In this document: positions 27,019 to 36,493 of the stretch, in pieces
Layout: every line of letters starts with the position of its first letter
How positions within the stretch are numbered: the stretch's first letter is position 1
NCBI GenBank assembly: GCA_041399085.1
Contig: JAWKTM010000071.1
Span: 1 to 37,716, forward strand
Source of the DNA: JAWKTM01 sp041399085
GTDB lineage: Bacteria; Planctomycetota; Planctomycetia; Pirellulales; Pirellulaceae
Reading direction: 5' to 3'
DNA: 37,716 nucleotides
Made by a program: the position numbers and the translations under genes
The notes under the pieces: model-generated
Database searches by the model: none
Seen by the model: only the letters and a program-made list of their open reading frames with translations
Told to the model about the DNA's origin: nothing

Positions 27019-30000
27019 ATGACGAAAACTTCGCGTATCGGATTTCCCGCCAAGCATGGTCTCTATGATCCGGCCAACGAGAAAGATAGCTGCGGCGTCG
27101 GATTCGTGGCTCATATCAAGGGCCAGCGTAGCCATCAAATCGTGCAGGACGCCTATGTGGTGCTCAAGAATATGGACCACCGCGGCGCCTGTGGGTGTGA
27201 GGCGAACACGGGCGACGGCGCGGGCATCCTAACATCGCTGCCTTACGAACTTCTCACGAAGGTCGCCGCCAACGAACTGGGCGTCGAACTTCCCGCCCCC
27301 GGTCGTTTCGGCGCGGGGGTCGTGTTTCTTCCGACCAAGGAGGATGAACGCGCCCGGTGCAAGCAAGTGGTGGAAGAGATCGTCGCCGCTCAAGGGCAAC
27401 GACTGATCGGTTGGCGCGTGGTGCCGACGCTCACGGACGAAGCGAACATCGGTCCCACGGCCCGCGCGGCCGAACCGCATATCGAGCATCTCATTATCGG
27501 GGCGGCGGATGGGCTGGAGGGCGACGCATTCGAGCGTCAGTTGTATTTGATTCGCAAACAAGCCAGTCATCGGTTGCGAACCGACGCGTCGTTGGAACAA
27601 GCGTCGATGTTCTATGTCTGTTCGCTGTCCACGAAGGTGATGATTTATAAGGGAATGCTCACCACCGAGCAGCTCTTTCAATACTTCTCCGATTTGAACG
27701 ACCCAGACTACCAATCGCATTTGGCGATGGTCCATTCCCGGTTTAGTACGAATACATTTCCCAGTTGGGATCGCGCGCAGCCTTGCCGGTTTATGAGCCA
27801 CAACGGCGAAATCAATACGGTTCGCGGCAACATCAACTGGATGACGGCACGCCAAGGCGTTGTGGAGAGCGAGTTGTTTGGCGACGAACTGGCCAAACTG
27901 TTCCCCGTGGTCGAGCCGGACTGCTCGGACAGCGGTACGTTCGACAATGTTCTGGAATTCCTGTTGATGACGGGCCGCACGCTGCAAGAGTCCGTGATGA
28001 TGATGATCCCGGAGGCTTGGCAGAAGCATGAGACGATGTCGGAGACCAAGCGTGCCTTCTACGAGTACCATTCGGCGATGATGGAACCGTGGGACGGGCC
28101 GGCTTCGATCGTTTTTACCGACGGCAAGTATATCGGCGCGGTGTTGGATCGAAACGGATTGCGTCCGAGTCGTTACTATCTGACGCATGACGATCATGTG
28201 ATTATGGCCAGCGAAGTCGGCGTGCTGCCGGTCGATCCCGCGAATGTGAAATCCAAGGGGCGGCTTCAACCTGGCCGGATGTTCTTGGTCGACTTCGAGC
28301 AAGGACGGCTGATCCCCGACGACGAACTCAAGCAGGAGTTTGCAGGCCGGCGGCCTTATGCCGAATGGTTGCGAAATCAACGCATCGAAGTCAAGGATCT
28401 TCGCCCCAATAAGGAGCCACATGGTTTCGATCCCGAGACGCTGCTGGCCCGGATGCAAGCCTTTGGCTATACGACCGAGACGATGCAGTTCATGTTGCTG
28501 CCGCTGATTCGCGAAAAGCGGGATCCGATCGGCTCGATGGGAAATGATTCGGCCATCGCGTGCCTAAGCGACAAGCCGCGAATGTTATACGACTATTTCA
28601 AGCAACTTTTTGCCCAGGTGACGAATCCGGCGATCGACTCGATTCGCGAGGAGATCATCATGTCGCTGGAGTGCTATATCGGTCCGGAAAAGAATCTCTT
28701 GGAGACGACCGAAGAGCATTGCCATCGGTTGCTAATGCCTCATCCAATTCTGTCAAACGAAGAGCTGGCGGCGATCAAGCATATGGATCATCTTGGCTGG
28801 CGTGCCAAGACAATTGATATCACATTCGATCGCGCGGATGCCAAGGCTGGCGTGATGAAGACGCTGGATCGGATTTGTGCCGAGGCGGAAGCCGCCATTG
28901 ACGAAGGCTTCAGTCTGATCGTTCTCTCCGACCGCCATATTGGGCCGCAGCGCGTGCCGGTTAGCACGCTGCTGGCCTGCGGCGCGGTGCATCACCACTT
29001 GGTTCGCCAAGCCAAACGAACGCGGATTGGCATTGTCTTGGAAACGGGCGAGGCCCGCGAAGTGCATCATCACTGCTTGCTGGTTGGGTATGGCGCGGAT
29101 GCCATCAATCCCTATTTGGCCTTTGAATCGCTGTGGCAGGCGCGTCGCGACGGTTTGTTGGACAACAGCAAATACAGTGACGACGATGAGATTGTGACCG
29201 CCTACCGAAAAGGTGTGGCCAAAGGCATGCTGAAGGTCATGGCCAAAATGGGGATCTCCACGTTGCAGTCTTATAAGGGCGCACAAATATTCGAAGCCTT
29301 GGGGCTGATGGACGAGGTTGTGGAGCGCTGCTTCACCGGAACCGCCAGCCGCGTGCAAGGTGTGAGCTTTGAAGTCCTCGCCGAGGAAACGTTGCGTCGC
29401 CACGGTTTGGGCTATCCCGAACGCGAGGAGGAGCAGTTGCCCGTTCTTCCGAATGTGGGCGAGTTCCACTGGCGAGCCGAAGGGGAACGGCATACGTGGG
29501 ATCCCCAGTCGATCGCCGACATTCAGGTGGCCGCACGCATGAATAACCGCGACGCCTATTTCCGTTTCGCTGACCACATTAACAATGATGAACGCACGCG
29601 CTGCTCGCTGCGGGGGCTGTTGAAATTCAAAGCCAGTCCGAACGGCGGGCCAATTCCGTTGGATGAGGTCGAACCCGCATCGGAGATCGTCAAGCGGTTC
29701 TGTACCGGCGCGATGAGTTTCGGTTCGATTTCGGCGGAAGCTCACGAAACGCTGGCCGTGGCCATGAATCGACTGGGAGGCAAGAGCAACACCGGCGAAG
29801 GCGGCGAGGATCCAGAACGGTTTAACCGACTGCCGAACGGGGACTCCAAGCGTTCCGCCATCAAGCAAGTGGCGTCGGGGCGGTTTGGCGTCACCATCTG
29901 GTATTTGACCAATGCGGACGAACTGCAGATCAAGATCTCCCAGGGCGCCAAGCCAGGTGAAGGTGGCGAACTGCCCGGACGCAAGGTGGATGAGAACATT

Positions 30001-31617
30001 GCTAGGATCCGCTACTCGACGCCCGGCGTGGGACTCATTAGTCCGCCTCCGCACCATGATATTTACTCGATCGAGGATCTTGCACAGCTTATCCACGACC
30101 TGAAGAACTCGAATCCAACCGCACGCATTAGTGTGAAGCTGGTTTCCGAGGTGGGAGTTGGCACGGTGGCCGCTGGCGTTGCCAAGGCTCACGCCGATCA
30201 CATTCTCATCTCCGGCGATACGGGAGGAACCGGCGCGTCGCCGCTGACCAGCATCAAGCACGCGGGCTTGCCCTGGGAGTTGGGAATTGCCGAAACGCAC
30301 CAGACGCTTGTAATGAACGACTTGCGTAGCCGCGTCACCCTACAAACCGACGGCGGCCTCAAAACGGGTCGCGACGTGGTGATCGCCGCGCTGTTGGGAG
30401 CCGAGGAATTTGGTTTTTCGACCGCGCCGCTCATTACGCTCGGCTGCATCATGATGCGGAAGTGCCATTTGAATACATGTCCGGTGGGAGTTGCCACGCA
30501 AGATGCCGTGTTGCGTAAGAAGTTTGCTGGCAAGCCCGAGCATGTTGTGAACTACTTGTTCATGGTGGCCGAAGAAGCTCGGCAGATCATGGCGGAGCTT
30601 GGCTTCCGTTCCATTGTTGACATGGTCGGACGCGTGGACGCTTTGGATGCGGACGACGCCATCCGTCATTGGAAGGCCGATGGATTGGATTTGACGCCGA
30701 TTCTCACTCCCGCATACCGAGCCCATGACGAAGTGGGCGTGCGGTGCCTAATTCCCCAAGATCACGGCTTGCAGTTCGCGTTGGATAACCACTTAGTGGA
30801 ATTGGCCAAGCCGGCCATCGAAAAGGGCGAGCGTGTTCATATTAGCTTGCCGATCATTAACACCAACCGGACGGTCGGCACGATCCTCAGTCATAACATC
30901 GCCAAGAAATGGGGCGAAGGTTGTTTGCCAGACGACACGATCCATGTGAAGTTTCACGGTTCGGCGGGGCAAAGCTTCGGTGCGTTTCTGGCTCGCGGCG
31001 TTACGCTGGAATTGGAAGGCGACGCCAACGATTATGTCGGCAAAGGGTTGTCGGGCGGCCGGATCATTATCTATCCGCCGAAGGAGAGCACCTTCCGCGC
31101 GGAGGAAAACATTTTGGTCGGCAACGTGGTTCTGTATGGCGCCACGGCAGGCCGGGCTTTCTTCCGCGGTCGCGCAGCCGAACGGTTCTGCGTGCGAAAC
31201 AGTGGCGCTTGGGCCGTGATCGAAGGCGTTGGGGACCACGGTTGTGAGTATATGACTGGCGGGCGAGCCGTGATTCTTGGGCCGACGGGTCGGAATTTCG
31301 CCGCGGGAATGTCGGGCGGGATTGCCTATGTGTGGGATGTCGATGGTGATTTCCGCATGAAGTGCAACTTGGCGACCGTGGAACTGGAACCGATCTCCGA
31401 AAACGGCGACATGTCGGAACTGCTGGAGATGATCGAGTTGCACTATCAATACACGGGATCCGCGGTGGCCGAAAAAGTCCTTGGCAATTGGCCAGACAGC
31501 CTCGACCAGTTCGTGAAGATCATGCCGATCGACTACAAGCGTGTGCTGAATGAGCGTCGGCTCCACGAAGAAGAAATCGAAACGGAAATGAAGCATGAGA
31601 AGGCCGTGGCCAAATAG
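27019..31617 (+). CDS. gltB: Glutamate synthase, large (alpha) subunit
   Basis: 1532 residues from the ATG at 27019 (GGTGA precedes it); in-frame GTG at 27010 and TTG at 27007 are less likely starts. The protein transfers the amide of glutamine to 2-oxoglutarate, giving two glutamates, with GltD supplying electrons from NADPH. The propeptide ends before Cys25 (KDSCGVGFVAHIKG), the nucleophile of the class II amidotransferase domain (about 25-430). A central domain follows. The FMN/synthase domain (about 830-1200) carries GDTGGTGASPLTSIKHAG and the 3Fe-4S cysteines C1143, C1149 and C1154 in CIMMRKCHLNTCPVG. The C-terminal part is the GXGXG beta-helix (GKGLSGGRIIIYPP, AGMSGGIAYVWD). The length is normal and no residue seems missing. 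gltD starts 84 nt downstream. Confidence 0.97.
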   Translation: MTKTSRIGFPAKHGLYDPANEKDSCGVGFVAHIKGQRSHQIVQDAYVVLKNMDHRGACGCEANTGDGAGILTSLPYELLTKVAANELGVELPAPGRFGAGVVFLPTKEDERARCKQVVEEIVAAQGQRLIGWRVVPTLTDEANIGPTARAAEPHIEHLIIGAADGLEGDAFERQLYLIRKQASHRLRTDASLEQASMFYVCSLSTKVMIYKGMLTTEQLFQYFSDLNDPDYQSHLAMVHSRFSTNTFPSWDRAQPCRFMSHNGEINTVRGNINWMTARQGVVESELFGDELAKLFPVVEPDCSDSGTFDNVLEFLLMTGRTLQESVMMMIPEAWQKHETMSETKRAFYEYHSAMMEPWDGPASIVFTDGKYIGAVLDRNGLRPSRYYLTHDDHVIMASEVGVLPVDPANVKSKGRLQPGRMFLVDFEQGRLIPDDELKQEFAGRRPYAEWLRNQRIEVKDLRPNKEPHGFDPETLLARMQAFGYTTETMQFMLLPLIREKRDPIGSMGNDSAIACLSDKPRMLYDYFKQLFAQVTNPAIDSIREEIIMSLECYIGPEKNLLETTEEHCHRLLMPHPILSNEELAAIKHMDHLGWRAKTIDITFDRADAKAGVMKTLDRICAEAEAAIDEGFSLIVLSDRHIGPQRVPVSTLLACGAVHHHLVRQAKRTRIGIVLETGEAREVHHHCLLVGYGADAINPYLAFESLWQARRDGLLDNSKYSDDDEIVTAYRKGVAKGMLKVMAKMGISTLQSYKGAQIFEALGLMDEVVERCFTGTASRVQGVSFEVLAEETLRRHGLGYPEREEEQLPVLPNVGEFHWRAEGERHTWDPQSIADIQVAARMNNRDAYFRFADHINNDERTRCSLRGLLKFKASPNGGPIPLDEVEPASEIVKRFCTGAMSFGSISAEAHETLAVAMNRLGGKSNTGEGGEDPERFNRLPNGDSKRSAIKQVASGRFGVTIWYLTNADELQIKISQGAKPGEGGELPGRKVDENIARIRYSTPGVGLISPPPHHDIYSIEDLAQLIHDLKNSNPTARISVKLVSEVGVGTVAAGVAKAHADHILISGDTGGTGASPLTSIKHAGLPWELGIAETHQTLVMNDLRSRVTLQTDGGLKTGRDVVIAALLGAEEFGFSTAPLITLGCIMMRKCHLNTCPVGVATQDAVLRKKFAGKPEHVVNYLFMVAEEARQIMAELGFRSIVDMVGRVDALDADDAIRHWKADGLDLTPILTPAYRAHDEVGVRCLIPQDHGLQFALDNHLVELAKPAIEKGERVHISLPIINTNRTVGTILSHNIAKKWGEGCLPDDTIHVKFHGSAGQSFGAFLARGVTLELEGDANDYVGKGLSGGRIIIYPPKESTFRAEENILVGNVVLYGATAGRAFFRGRAAERFCVRNSGAWAVIEGVGDHGCEYMTGGRAVILGPTGRNFAAGMSGGIAYVWDVDGDFRMKCNLATVELEPISENGDMSELLEMIELHYQYTGSAVAEKVLGNWPDSLDQFVKIMPIDYKRVLNERRLHEEEIETEMKHEKAVAK

Positions 31618-31701
31618 GGAACACATTCACCTGTCCCGCCGCCGAGCCCTCCTGTTTTCTCACTGATATCATCGACTGTTTAGAGAATCGGACGTACGAT
31701 C

Positions 31702-33264
31702 ATGGGTAAGCCCACCGGATTCAAAGAGTTTCCCCGCAAGACGGTTCCCTACCGTTTGCCGCTGCTGCGGTTGGAAGACTATAAGGAAATCTATACCGAG
31801 CCGGACGAAGATCATCTGCGCACGCAAGGCGCCCGTTGCATGGATTGCGGCGTGCCGTTCTGCCAATCCACAACCGGTTGTCCCGTCGATAATCTGATTC
31901 CCGAATGGAACGACTTGGTTTATCAGGGGCGGTGGCGCGAAGCGCTCGATCGGCTTCACAAGACCAACAACTTTCCTGAGTTTACGGGGCGAGCTTGTCC
32001 CGCGCCCTGCGAAGGCGCTTGTGTGTTGGGAATTACCGATCCGCCGGTAACGATCAAGAATATCGAGAATGCCATTATCGACCGTGGCTTTGCCGAAGGT
32101 TGGGTGCGGCCTCATCCGCCCAAACAGCGAACGGGCAAGAAGGTTGCGGTTGTTGGTTCGGGACCGGCGGGGTTGGCCGCCGCGGCTCAGTTGAACAAGG
32201 TTGGCCATGAAGTGACTGTGTATGAGCGAGCGGACCGCATCGGCGGCTTGCTGATGTACGGGATTCCCAACATGAAGCTGGACAAGGAAGTTGTCGAGCG
32301 ACGTGTGAATCTGCTGCGCGAAGAAGGCGTCAAGTTCGTGACGAACGCCCACGTGGGTAATGCCGAGGACTTCGCTGTCGGCCACATGACTCAGATCATG
32401 CAACAGCGAGGGTGTGACGTTCACTTCATCGACCCGCAACAGTTGCAGGACGAGTATGATGCCGTGCTGCTGGCCACCGGCGCGACCAAGCCACGTGATT
32501 TGCCGATCCCCGGCCGCGAGTTCAAGGGGATTCATTTGGCGATGGAGTTTCTCACTCGCAATACCAAGAGCCTGCTTGATTCCAATTTGGCCGATGATGG
32601 ATATATCTCGGCCAAGGACAAGGATGTGATTGTGATTGGCGGTGGCGATACGGGGACGGACTGTATCGGCACCAGCCTGCGTCATGGCTGTAAGAGCATG
32701 GTGAATTTCGAGCTGCTGGACCGTCCGCCCGCGAACCGCGCCGACGGTAATCCTTGGCCACAATGGCCCCGCATCTTCCGCGTGGATTATGGCCATGAGG
32801 AATCGGCGGCCAAGTTTGGCGACGACCCGCGTACCTACTCGTTGATGTCCAAAGAGTTCTTAGGGAACAGCGAGGGACGCGTAACAGGCGTCAAGACCGT
32901 GCAGCTTGATTGGACCAAGCCCACGGACAAGGCGCCGTTCAGCGAGGTTCCCGGAACGGAAAAAGTGTGGAAGGCCGACTTGATCTTTCTCGCTCTCGGA
33001 TTCCTCGGCCCGGAGGCCACGGTTGGCCAAATGTTGGGGATCGAAGTCGACAAGCGAAGCAACTTCAGCGCGGAGTACGGCAAGTTTGCCACCAGCAAGC
33101 CTGGCGTGTTCGCGGCGGGCGATTGCCGCCGAGGACAGTCGCTCGTCGTGTGGGCGATCAACGAAGGACGTGGCGCGGCTCGCGCGATCGACCAATACTT
33201 GATGGGTTCCAGCACGCTCCCGGCGCCGGGCGTCACGATGGGAACGTCGCTGTCATCAACGTAG
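31702..33264 (+). CDS. gltD: Glutamate synthase, small (beta) subunit
   Basis: 520 residues. The N-terminal iron-sulfur region holds CMDCGVPFC (C46, C49, C54) with C60, and a second cluster in RACPAPCEGAC. The FAD site VAVVGSGPAGLAAAAQL (about 148-164) and the NADPH site VIVIGGGDTGTDCIG (about 312-326) follow, and the FAD-binding end GVFAAGDCRRGQSLVVWAI is near the C terminus. It passes electrons from NADPH through FAD and iron-sulfur clusters to GltB. A good Shine-Dalgarno sequence is not visible before the ATG, so translation may depend on coupling with gltB. Confidence 0.97.
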   Translation: MGKPTGFKEFPRKTVPYRLPLLRLEDYKEIYTEPDEDHLRTQGARCMDCGVPFCQSTTGCPVDNLIPEWNDLVYQGRWREALDRLHKTNNFPEFTGRACPAPCEGACVLGITDPPVTIKNIENAIIDRGFAEGWVRPHPPKQRTGKKVAVVGSGPAGLAAAAQLNKVGHEVTVYERADRIGGLLMYGIPNMKLDKEVVERRVNLLREEGVKFVTNAHVGNAEDFAVGHMTQIMQQRGCDVHFIDPQQLQDEYDAVLLATGATKPRDLPIPGREFKGIHLAMEFLTRNTKSLLDSNLADDGYISAKDKDVIVIGGGDTGTDCIGTSLRHGCKSMVNFELLDRPPANRADGNPWPQWPRIFRVDYGHEESAAKFGDDPRTYSLMSKEFLGNSEGRVTGVKTVQLDWTKPTDKAPFSEVPGTEKVWKADLIFLALGFLGPEATVGQMLGIEVDKRSNFSAEYGKFATSKPGVFAAGDCRRGQSLVVWAINEGRGAARAIDQYLMGSSTLPAPGVTMGTSLSST

Positions 33265-33353
33265 CCCGACAGTGAAGGATTGGCGACGCACGTCCGCGCT
33301 GGACTAGCTCATGGATTGTGTTTTGGCGAGTTAGCTGTGCGTTGACCGTCGCA

Positions 33354-33383
33354 CGTCACGTGTGTTCGTTTTTTAGCGTGACG
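33354..33383. terminator. Possible bidirectional terminator between convergent genes
   Basis: CGTCACG (33354-33360) and CGTGACG (33377-33383) pair around a 16-nt loop holding six T. It lies between the end of gltD and the convergent gene whose stop (33373) is inside the loop. The loop is long and no T-run follows either arm, so the call is weak. Confidence 0.25.
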
Positions 33384-34086
33384 CTTGTACGATCGACTGA
33401 ATGATGACTCCGAGCTTCGCCACGGGTTCCAGTCCTTCAGCCACGCGCTGAATTCCAGCCCAAAGGCGTTCGAGACGCGTTGGTTCAGGGTTGTCTTTCC
33501 CGAGTTCATCCGTCAGCTTCTCATAGTCTTGTCGCACATCATCCTTGACCGCGGCGGACACGTCCAGACTCTCAATGGCCAATCGGACGTCCAACAACAT
33601 TTGCTTCAAGTCGGCGCTGATTTGGTCGGTGACTTGAATGTGATCCCGGTACGCCGCCACGTCACGAGCCACAAAACTGGCGCCGGCGCCCACTGCCGAG
33701 TTGGTGACACTGCCAGCAACGTGCGTCGATTGATCGGTCTTCTCATAGCTTCGGTTCATCTGATTTCCTCCGTACACGATGTCCGCGTGGTCGCCAGCCA
33801 CAATCGAAACCGGGCCAGCCTGGAAGGGAATATCGACCTGAGTGGCCGCCGTCAACATCGCGGCGGCTTGGTCGTTGGGATACAAATCCAGACGCACGGC
33901 CTCGCCGCCGTCTACCTGCACGGCGATTACCCTCGCTTTATAGAATCCTTCGAAAGCGGCTGCCATGCGGCGCGCAAACTCCCATCCGCCGGCCGACTCC
34001 GTGGCTTCCGCGCGGGCCAAGGCAGCCAGCGCTTCCGATCGCTGCCGAGGCGCGAGCTTCGACGCCGCCTCGCGCCAATTTGCCAT
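33373..34086 (-). CDS. Protein of unknown function, possibly the C-terminal part of the pentapeptide protein
   Basis: 237 residues from the ATG at 34086 (a TTG at 34110 is in frame). The N-terminal third is helical and alanine-rich (SEALAALARAEATESAGG). The middle has a glycine/valine/serine stretch (MNRSYEKTDQSTHVAGSVTN, then SAVGAGASFVARDV), and the end is a predicted helical bundle (QMLLDVRLAIESLDVSAAVK) with a hydrophobic C terminus. Short repetitive Gly/Ser/Val segments beside pentapeptide repeats occur in some conflict-type proteins, but I cannot assign a family. Over the first 160 nt this frame looks like true coding sequence, while the overlapping pentapeptide frame turns arginine-rich. 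One lost base near 34100 would join the two into one protein of about 540 residues. Confidence 0.6.
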   Translation of the reverse strand: MANWREAASKLAPRQRSEALAALARAEATESAGGWEFARRMAAAFEGFYKARVIAVQVDGGEAVRLDLYPNDQAAAMLTAATQVDIPFQAGPVSIVAGDHADIVYGGNQMNRSYEKTDQSTHVAGSVTNSAVGAGASFVARDVAAYRDHIQVTDQISADLKQMLLDVRLAIESLDVSAAVKDDVRQDYEKLTDELGKDNPEPTRLERLWAGIQRVAEGLEPVAKLGVIIQSIVQASR

Positions 34087-35012
34087 CGGGTTCCGGCGAA
34101 ACGGAGCCAATAGATCAGGTACCGCTCGATAGATCGCATCGCGATCGCGACTTGAAACCGCAGAACGGTGCCATCGGCTTCAGAACGGCAACCGACAAAC
34201 GCCACGCCCAGGGCGGAATCGCGCGAGTGCAATTCATCCAAGTGAAAGTGGTAGGCTCCCAACTCTCGCTCAGTCAGTCGCTCCGTTAAAAACAGCTCCA
34301 CGGAGAACTCTTTGTGAAAGAAGTGACGGGCCTCGTCGCCCGAAATCCGTCGATCGCCGCTTCGCAATTCGCTGGGCGCGTTCGGCAATCCCGCGAGGTC
34401 GTCCAAGGTCATACCATCCACCCGCGCGCCTTCGATCGTCGCGTTGGTCAGATTCGCACCGACAAAACGGCAACGACGCAGATATGCCCGATCCAGTTTC
34501 GCGCCGAGAAAATTGGTGCGTACGGCCAACGCCTCATAAAGCGTCGCTCCTCGCAAGTCGGCGCCCGTTAGATCCGTGCTTGCTAACGTCGACTTGGCAA
34601 GTACCGCGTCGCGCAAGTCCGCTTCGACACAGCGCGTTCGCCACAAGTCCGCCAGTCGCAATCCGGCCCCGCGCAATGTGGCATTGCTAAGATCTGCTCG
34701 AGCCAAAGTCGCTCGAACCAATCGAGCCCGAGTCAATCGCGCTCCGGTCAAGCTCGCACCGCTCAGGTCGGCGTTCTCTAGATTGACTCGCGACAAGTCC
34801 GCTCCGTCGAATCGAGCATCGACGAGCCGCACATCGCTCAAATCGGCCGCCACACGCTGCCGAGTCGTCGGGTCACGATGGCAAAGCTTGACGCCAGACA
34901 ACTGGATGCCGGATAAGTCGGCAATCGGTTGGCCGGAAGCTCGCTCGGCATTCCAGCGAGTGATACCGCTCAGTCCGTCTTGCAACAGCCGCAATGCATC
35001 CGCACGGTTCAT
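33927..35012 (-). CDS. Pentapeptide-repeat protein
   Basis: 361 residues from the ATG at 35012, chosen because GAAGG precedes it and the earlier part of the frame (to 35105) is arginine-rich and unlike a protein start. Residues about 50-205 are tandem pentapeptide repeats of the form A(D/N)LXX, for example ADLSRVNLENADLSGASLTG, with about 25-30 units. Such repeats fold as a right-handed four-sided beta helix. A non-repeat domain follows (FHKEFSVELFLTERLTEREL, FRVAIA-like strand, RSIERYLIYWL). The last about 55 residues are probably a wrong-frame extension that should be replaced by the overlapping downstream frame. The function is unknown; these proteins range from gyrase protection to scaffolds. 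Confidence 0.7.
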   Translation of the reverse strand: MNRADALRLLQDGLSGITRWNAERASGQPIADLSGIQLSGVKLCHRDPTTRQRVAADLSDVRLVDARFDGADLSRVNLENADLSGASLTGARLTRARLVRATLARADLSNATLRGAGLRLADLWRTRCVEADLRDAVLAKSTLASTDLTGADLRGATLYEALAVRTNFLGAKLDRAYLRRCRFVGANLTNATIEGARVDGMTLDDLAGLPNAPSELRSGDRRISGDEARHFFHKEFSVELFLTERLTERELGAYHFHLDELHSRDSALGVAFVGCRSEADGTVLRFQVAIAMRSIERYLIYWLRFAGTRWQIGARRRRSSRLGSDRKRWLPWPARKPRSRPADGSLRAAWQPLSKDSIKRG

Positions 35013-35694
35013 CGGCCTTCGTTCTCGTCGTTGGGGCACCGTTACCACGCTCAAGGTAGCGGAAGACAGTCGGCGAAGAAACTCCACCATAACCTTCCGC
35101 CGCACGGCAACTTCGACGGAGTGTGGTTAGTCTTCCAGGTAGCTTGGCAGATAGGGAACGCCCGCTTGCGACGTGAAACGCGGTTCCAATGTGAATCGGG
35201 ACGGTAGGCGGCTGTCGAAAGATTCGACGGCGGTCATACGACGGCATGAGTTCATGAATTGGACTGTCATCGCGAAACTCCTTCGGCGAATGCGTGAATC
35301 GGACTAGCATCAAGGCGTCGCCAACCGGACGCCAATGGGATAGAAGACAAAACTAGGTTTCGTTGCGTGAGGGAAAGCGGGCGTCGCATTGCCAAGGCAA
35401 GAACGCGCGGCGAGTATTGCGAGCGTCACGCGTCATGCGAGACGGTATTCGTGGAGACAAGTCGATTCAATCGATTCCTGGGTGACTATAGATGTATGGA
35501 TTTTCAGACGTGGAATCCGACAGTCCGAAAAACGAATATCGAAACTAAGGTAGCCAGCGTAGCGATTGTCCAAATGTTACCGACGTTTTTCGCGCGGGAG
35601 TAAATTCGTAGGCGAACGTAACCGATCGCCGCGTTGATTCGGGGGCATCTTGCTCGGATTCCAACAGACTCGATACCGATTCACTGCGGACCGC
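35013..35694. other. Gene-free stretch with a palindrome and a short direct repeat
   Basis: No convincing gene in about 680 bp; a 78-codon plus-strand frame at 35367-35603 has no ribosome site and no recognisable product. A perfect 15-bp palindrome, GTCGAA-aga-TTCGAC (35214-35228), and two near-identical 17-mers (35255-35271 and 35295-35311, three mismatches, 40 bp apart) lie within 300 bp upstream of the pentapeptide gene and may be regulatory. Confidence 0.4.
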
Positions 35695-35732
35695 GCAAAT
35701 AAAAACAGGGACGGCTGGGAAACCGTCCCTGT
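35695..35732 (-). terminator. Rho-independent terminator after the Cys-rich gene
   Basis: A perfect 10-bp stem (ACAGGGACGG/CCGTCCCTGT, 35705-35732) with an 8-nt loop, followed on the minus strand by TTTTTATTT. It lies 37 nt beyond the stop of the Cys-rich secreted protein, in the right orientation. Confidence 0.85.
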
Positions 35733-35769
35733 CGGAGTGGTGAGTGAATTGGATCGCGCGGCGAACGGA

Positions 35770-36384
35770 TTAGCGTAGGACGGTCGCCCGTGGTTGGGTG
35801 GACACGCTCACCGGCTGCACTTGCGTGGCATCGTCGCCGAAGTAGTTGCGGATGCGGTTGCGTAGCGTCAAGGGCGGTGGTTGAGGCGGGCCGTCGAGAG
35901 CTGGGGCCGGGGTCGCTGGCGGCGCGGGGGCCGGAGCGGCGGGCAACATCGCCGGTTCGCTCGGCATGGCCGGGATGCCTTGAGCACATCCGCCGGTCGC
36001 GCATCCACCCGCGGCGCATCCGCCGTTGCAATTGCCTCGCGAGCAAGTCGCACAGGGAACACAGATTGGCTCCCATTTGTACTTGCAGTGCTCGCACTCA
36101 TACTCTTCCTTCACCAGCACGTTCACATGCTTCACATAGGCGCACTTCGGCTTGCAGCAGGACTCCCAAGGGAACCGCACCTTGGGCACGCAGATCGGTT
36201 TGCACTCGACGTTCCAGCAATAGTTCTTTTCCTTCTCCTTCTCCACCGTCAGCTTGCAGTAGCAGCGGCAGTTGGGGCATTGCACATGGCAACCACAGTT
36301 GGGTCCGCCGGTGCAATCGGCCATTGCGGCGTCGACCACCGGCATCGCCAGTCCGAGGGCCAGAATCAACATCCATGTCTTCAT
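35770..36384 (-). CDS. Secreted cysteine-rich protein, unknown function
   Basis: 204 residues. The ATG at 36384 follows GGAG and begins a signal peptide (MKTWMLILALGLAMPVVDAA) with likely cleavage near AMA-DC. The next 115 residues contain about 22 cysteines, mostly as CxC and CxxC pairs (NCGCHVQCPNCRCYC, CEHCKYKWEPICVPCATC), then glycine-rich GGC repeats. The last 80 residues are a proline/alanine-rich linker and a short basic end. The pattern suggests a metal-binding or disulfide-linked envelope protein. Cys-rich cell-wall proteins are known from planctomycetes, but I do not recognise a named family. It has its own terminator and starts 110 nt after the porin stop. Confidence 0.8.
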   Translation of the reverse strand: MKTWMLILALGLAMPVVDAAMADCTGGPNCGCHVQCPNCRCYCKLTVEKEKEKNYCWNVECKPICVPKVRFPWESCCKPKCAYVKHVNVLVKEEYECEHCKYKWEPICVPCATCSRGNCNGGCAAGGCATGGCAQGIPAMPSEPAMLPAAPAPAPPATPAPALDGPPQPPPLTLRNRIRNYFGDDATQVQPVSVSTQPRATVLR

Positions 36385-36493
36385 TGAAACGGTCTCCAAT
36401 CCGTGAGTTGAGTTATGTGAGAACCACGAGCGTCGCTCGCAGGTAAGCATGGGAGCCGACCGACTCGCGTCGGCCGGCCCCCAATCACACATC

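Noticed and set aside
28753..30300. 515-codon minus-strand frame inside gltB
   Set aside because: It mirrors highly conserved gltB sequence. Long antisense frames are common in GC-rich genes and no ribosome site or family is visible; the same holds for 27229-28458 and 31669-32796.
34085..34135. Programmed -1 frameshift joining the pentapeptide and downstream frames
   Set aside because: No XXXYYYZ slippery heptamer or following stem-loop is visible; a single lost base is simpler.
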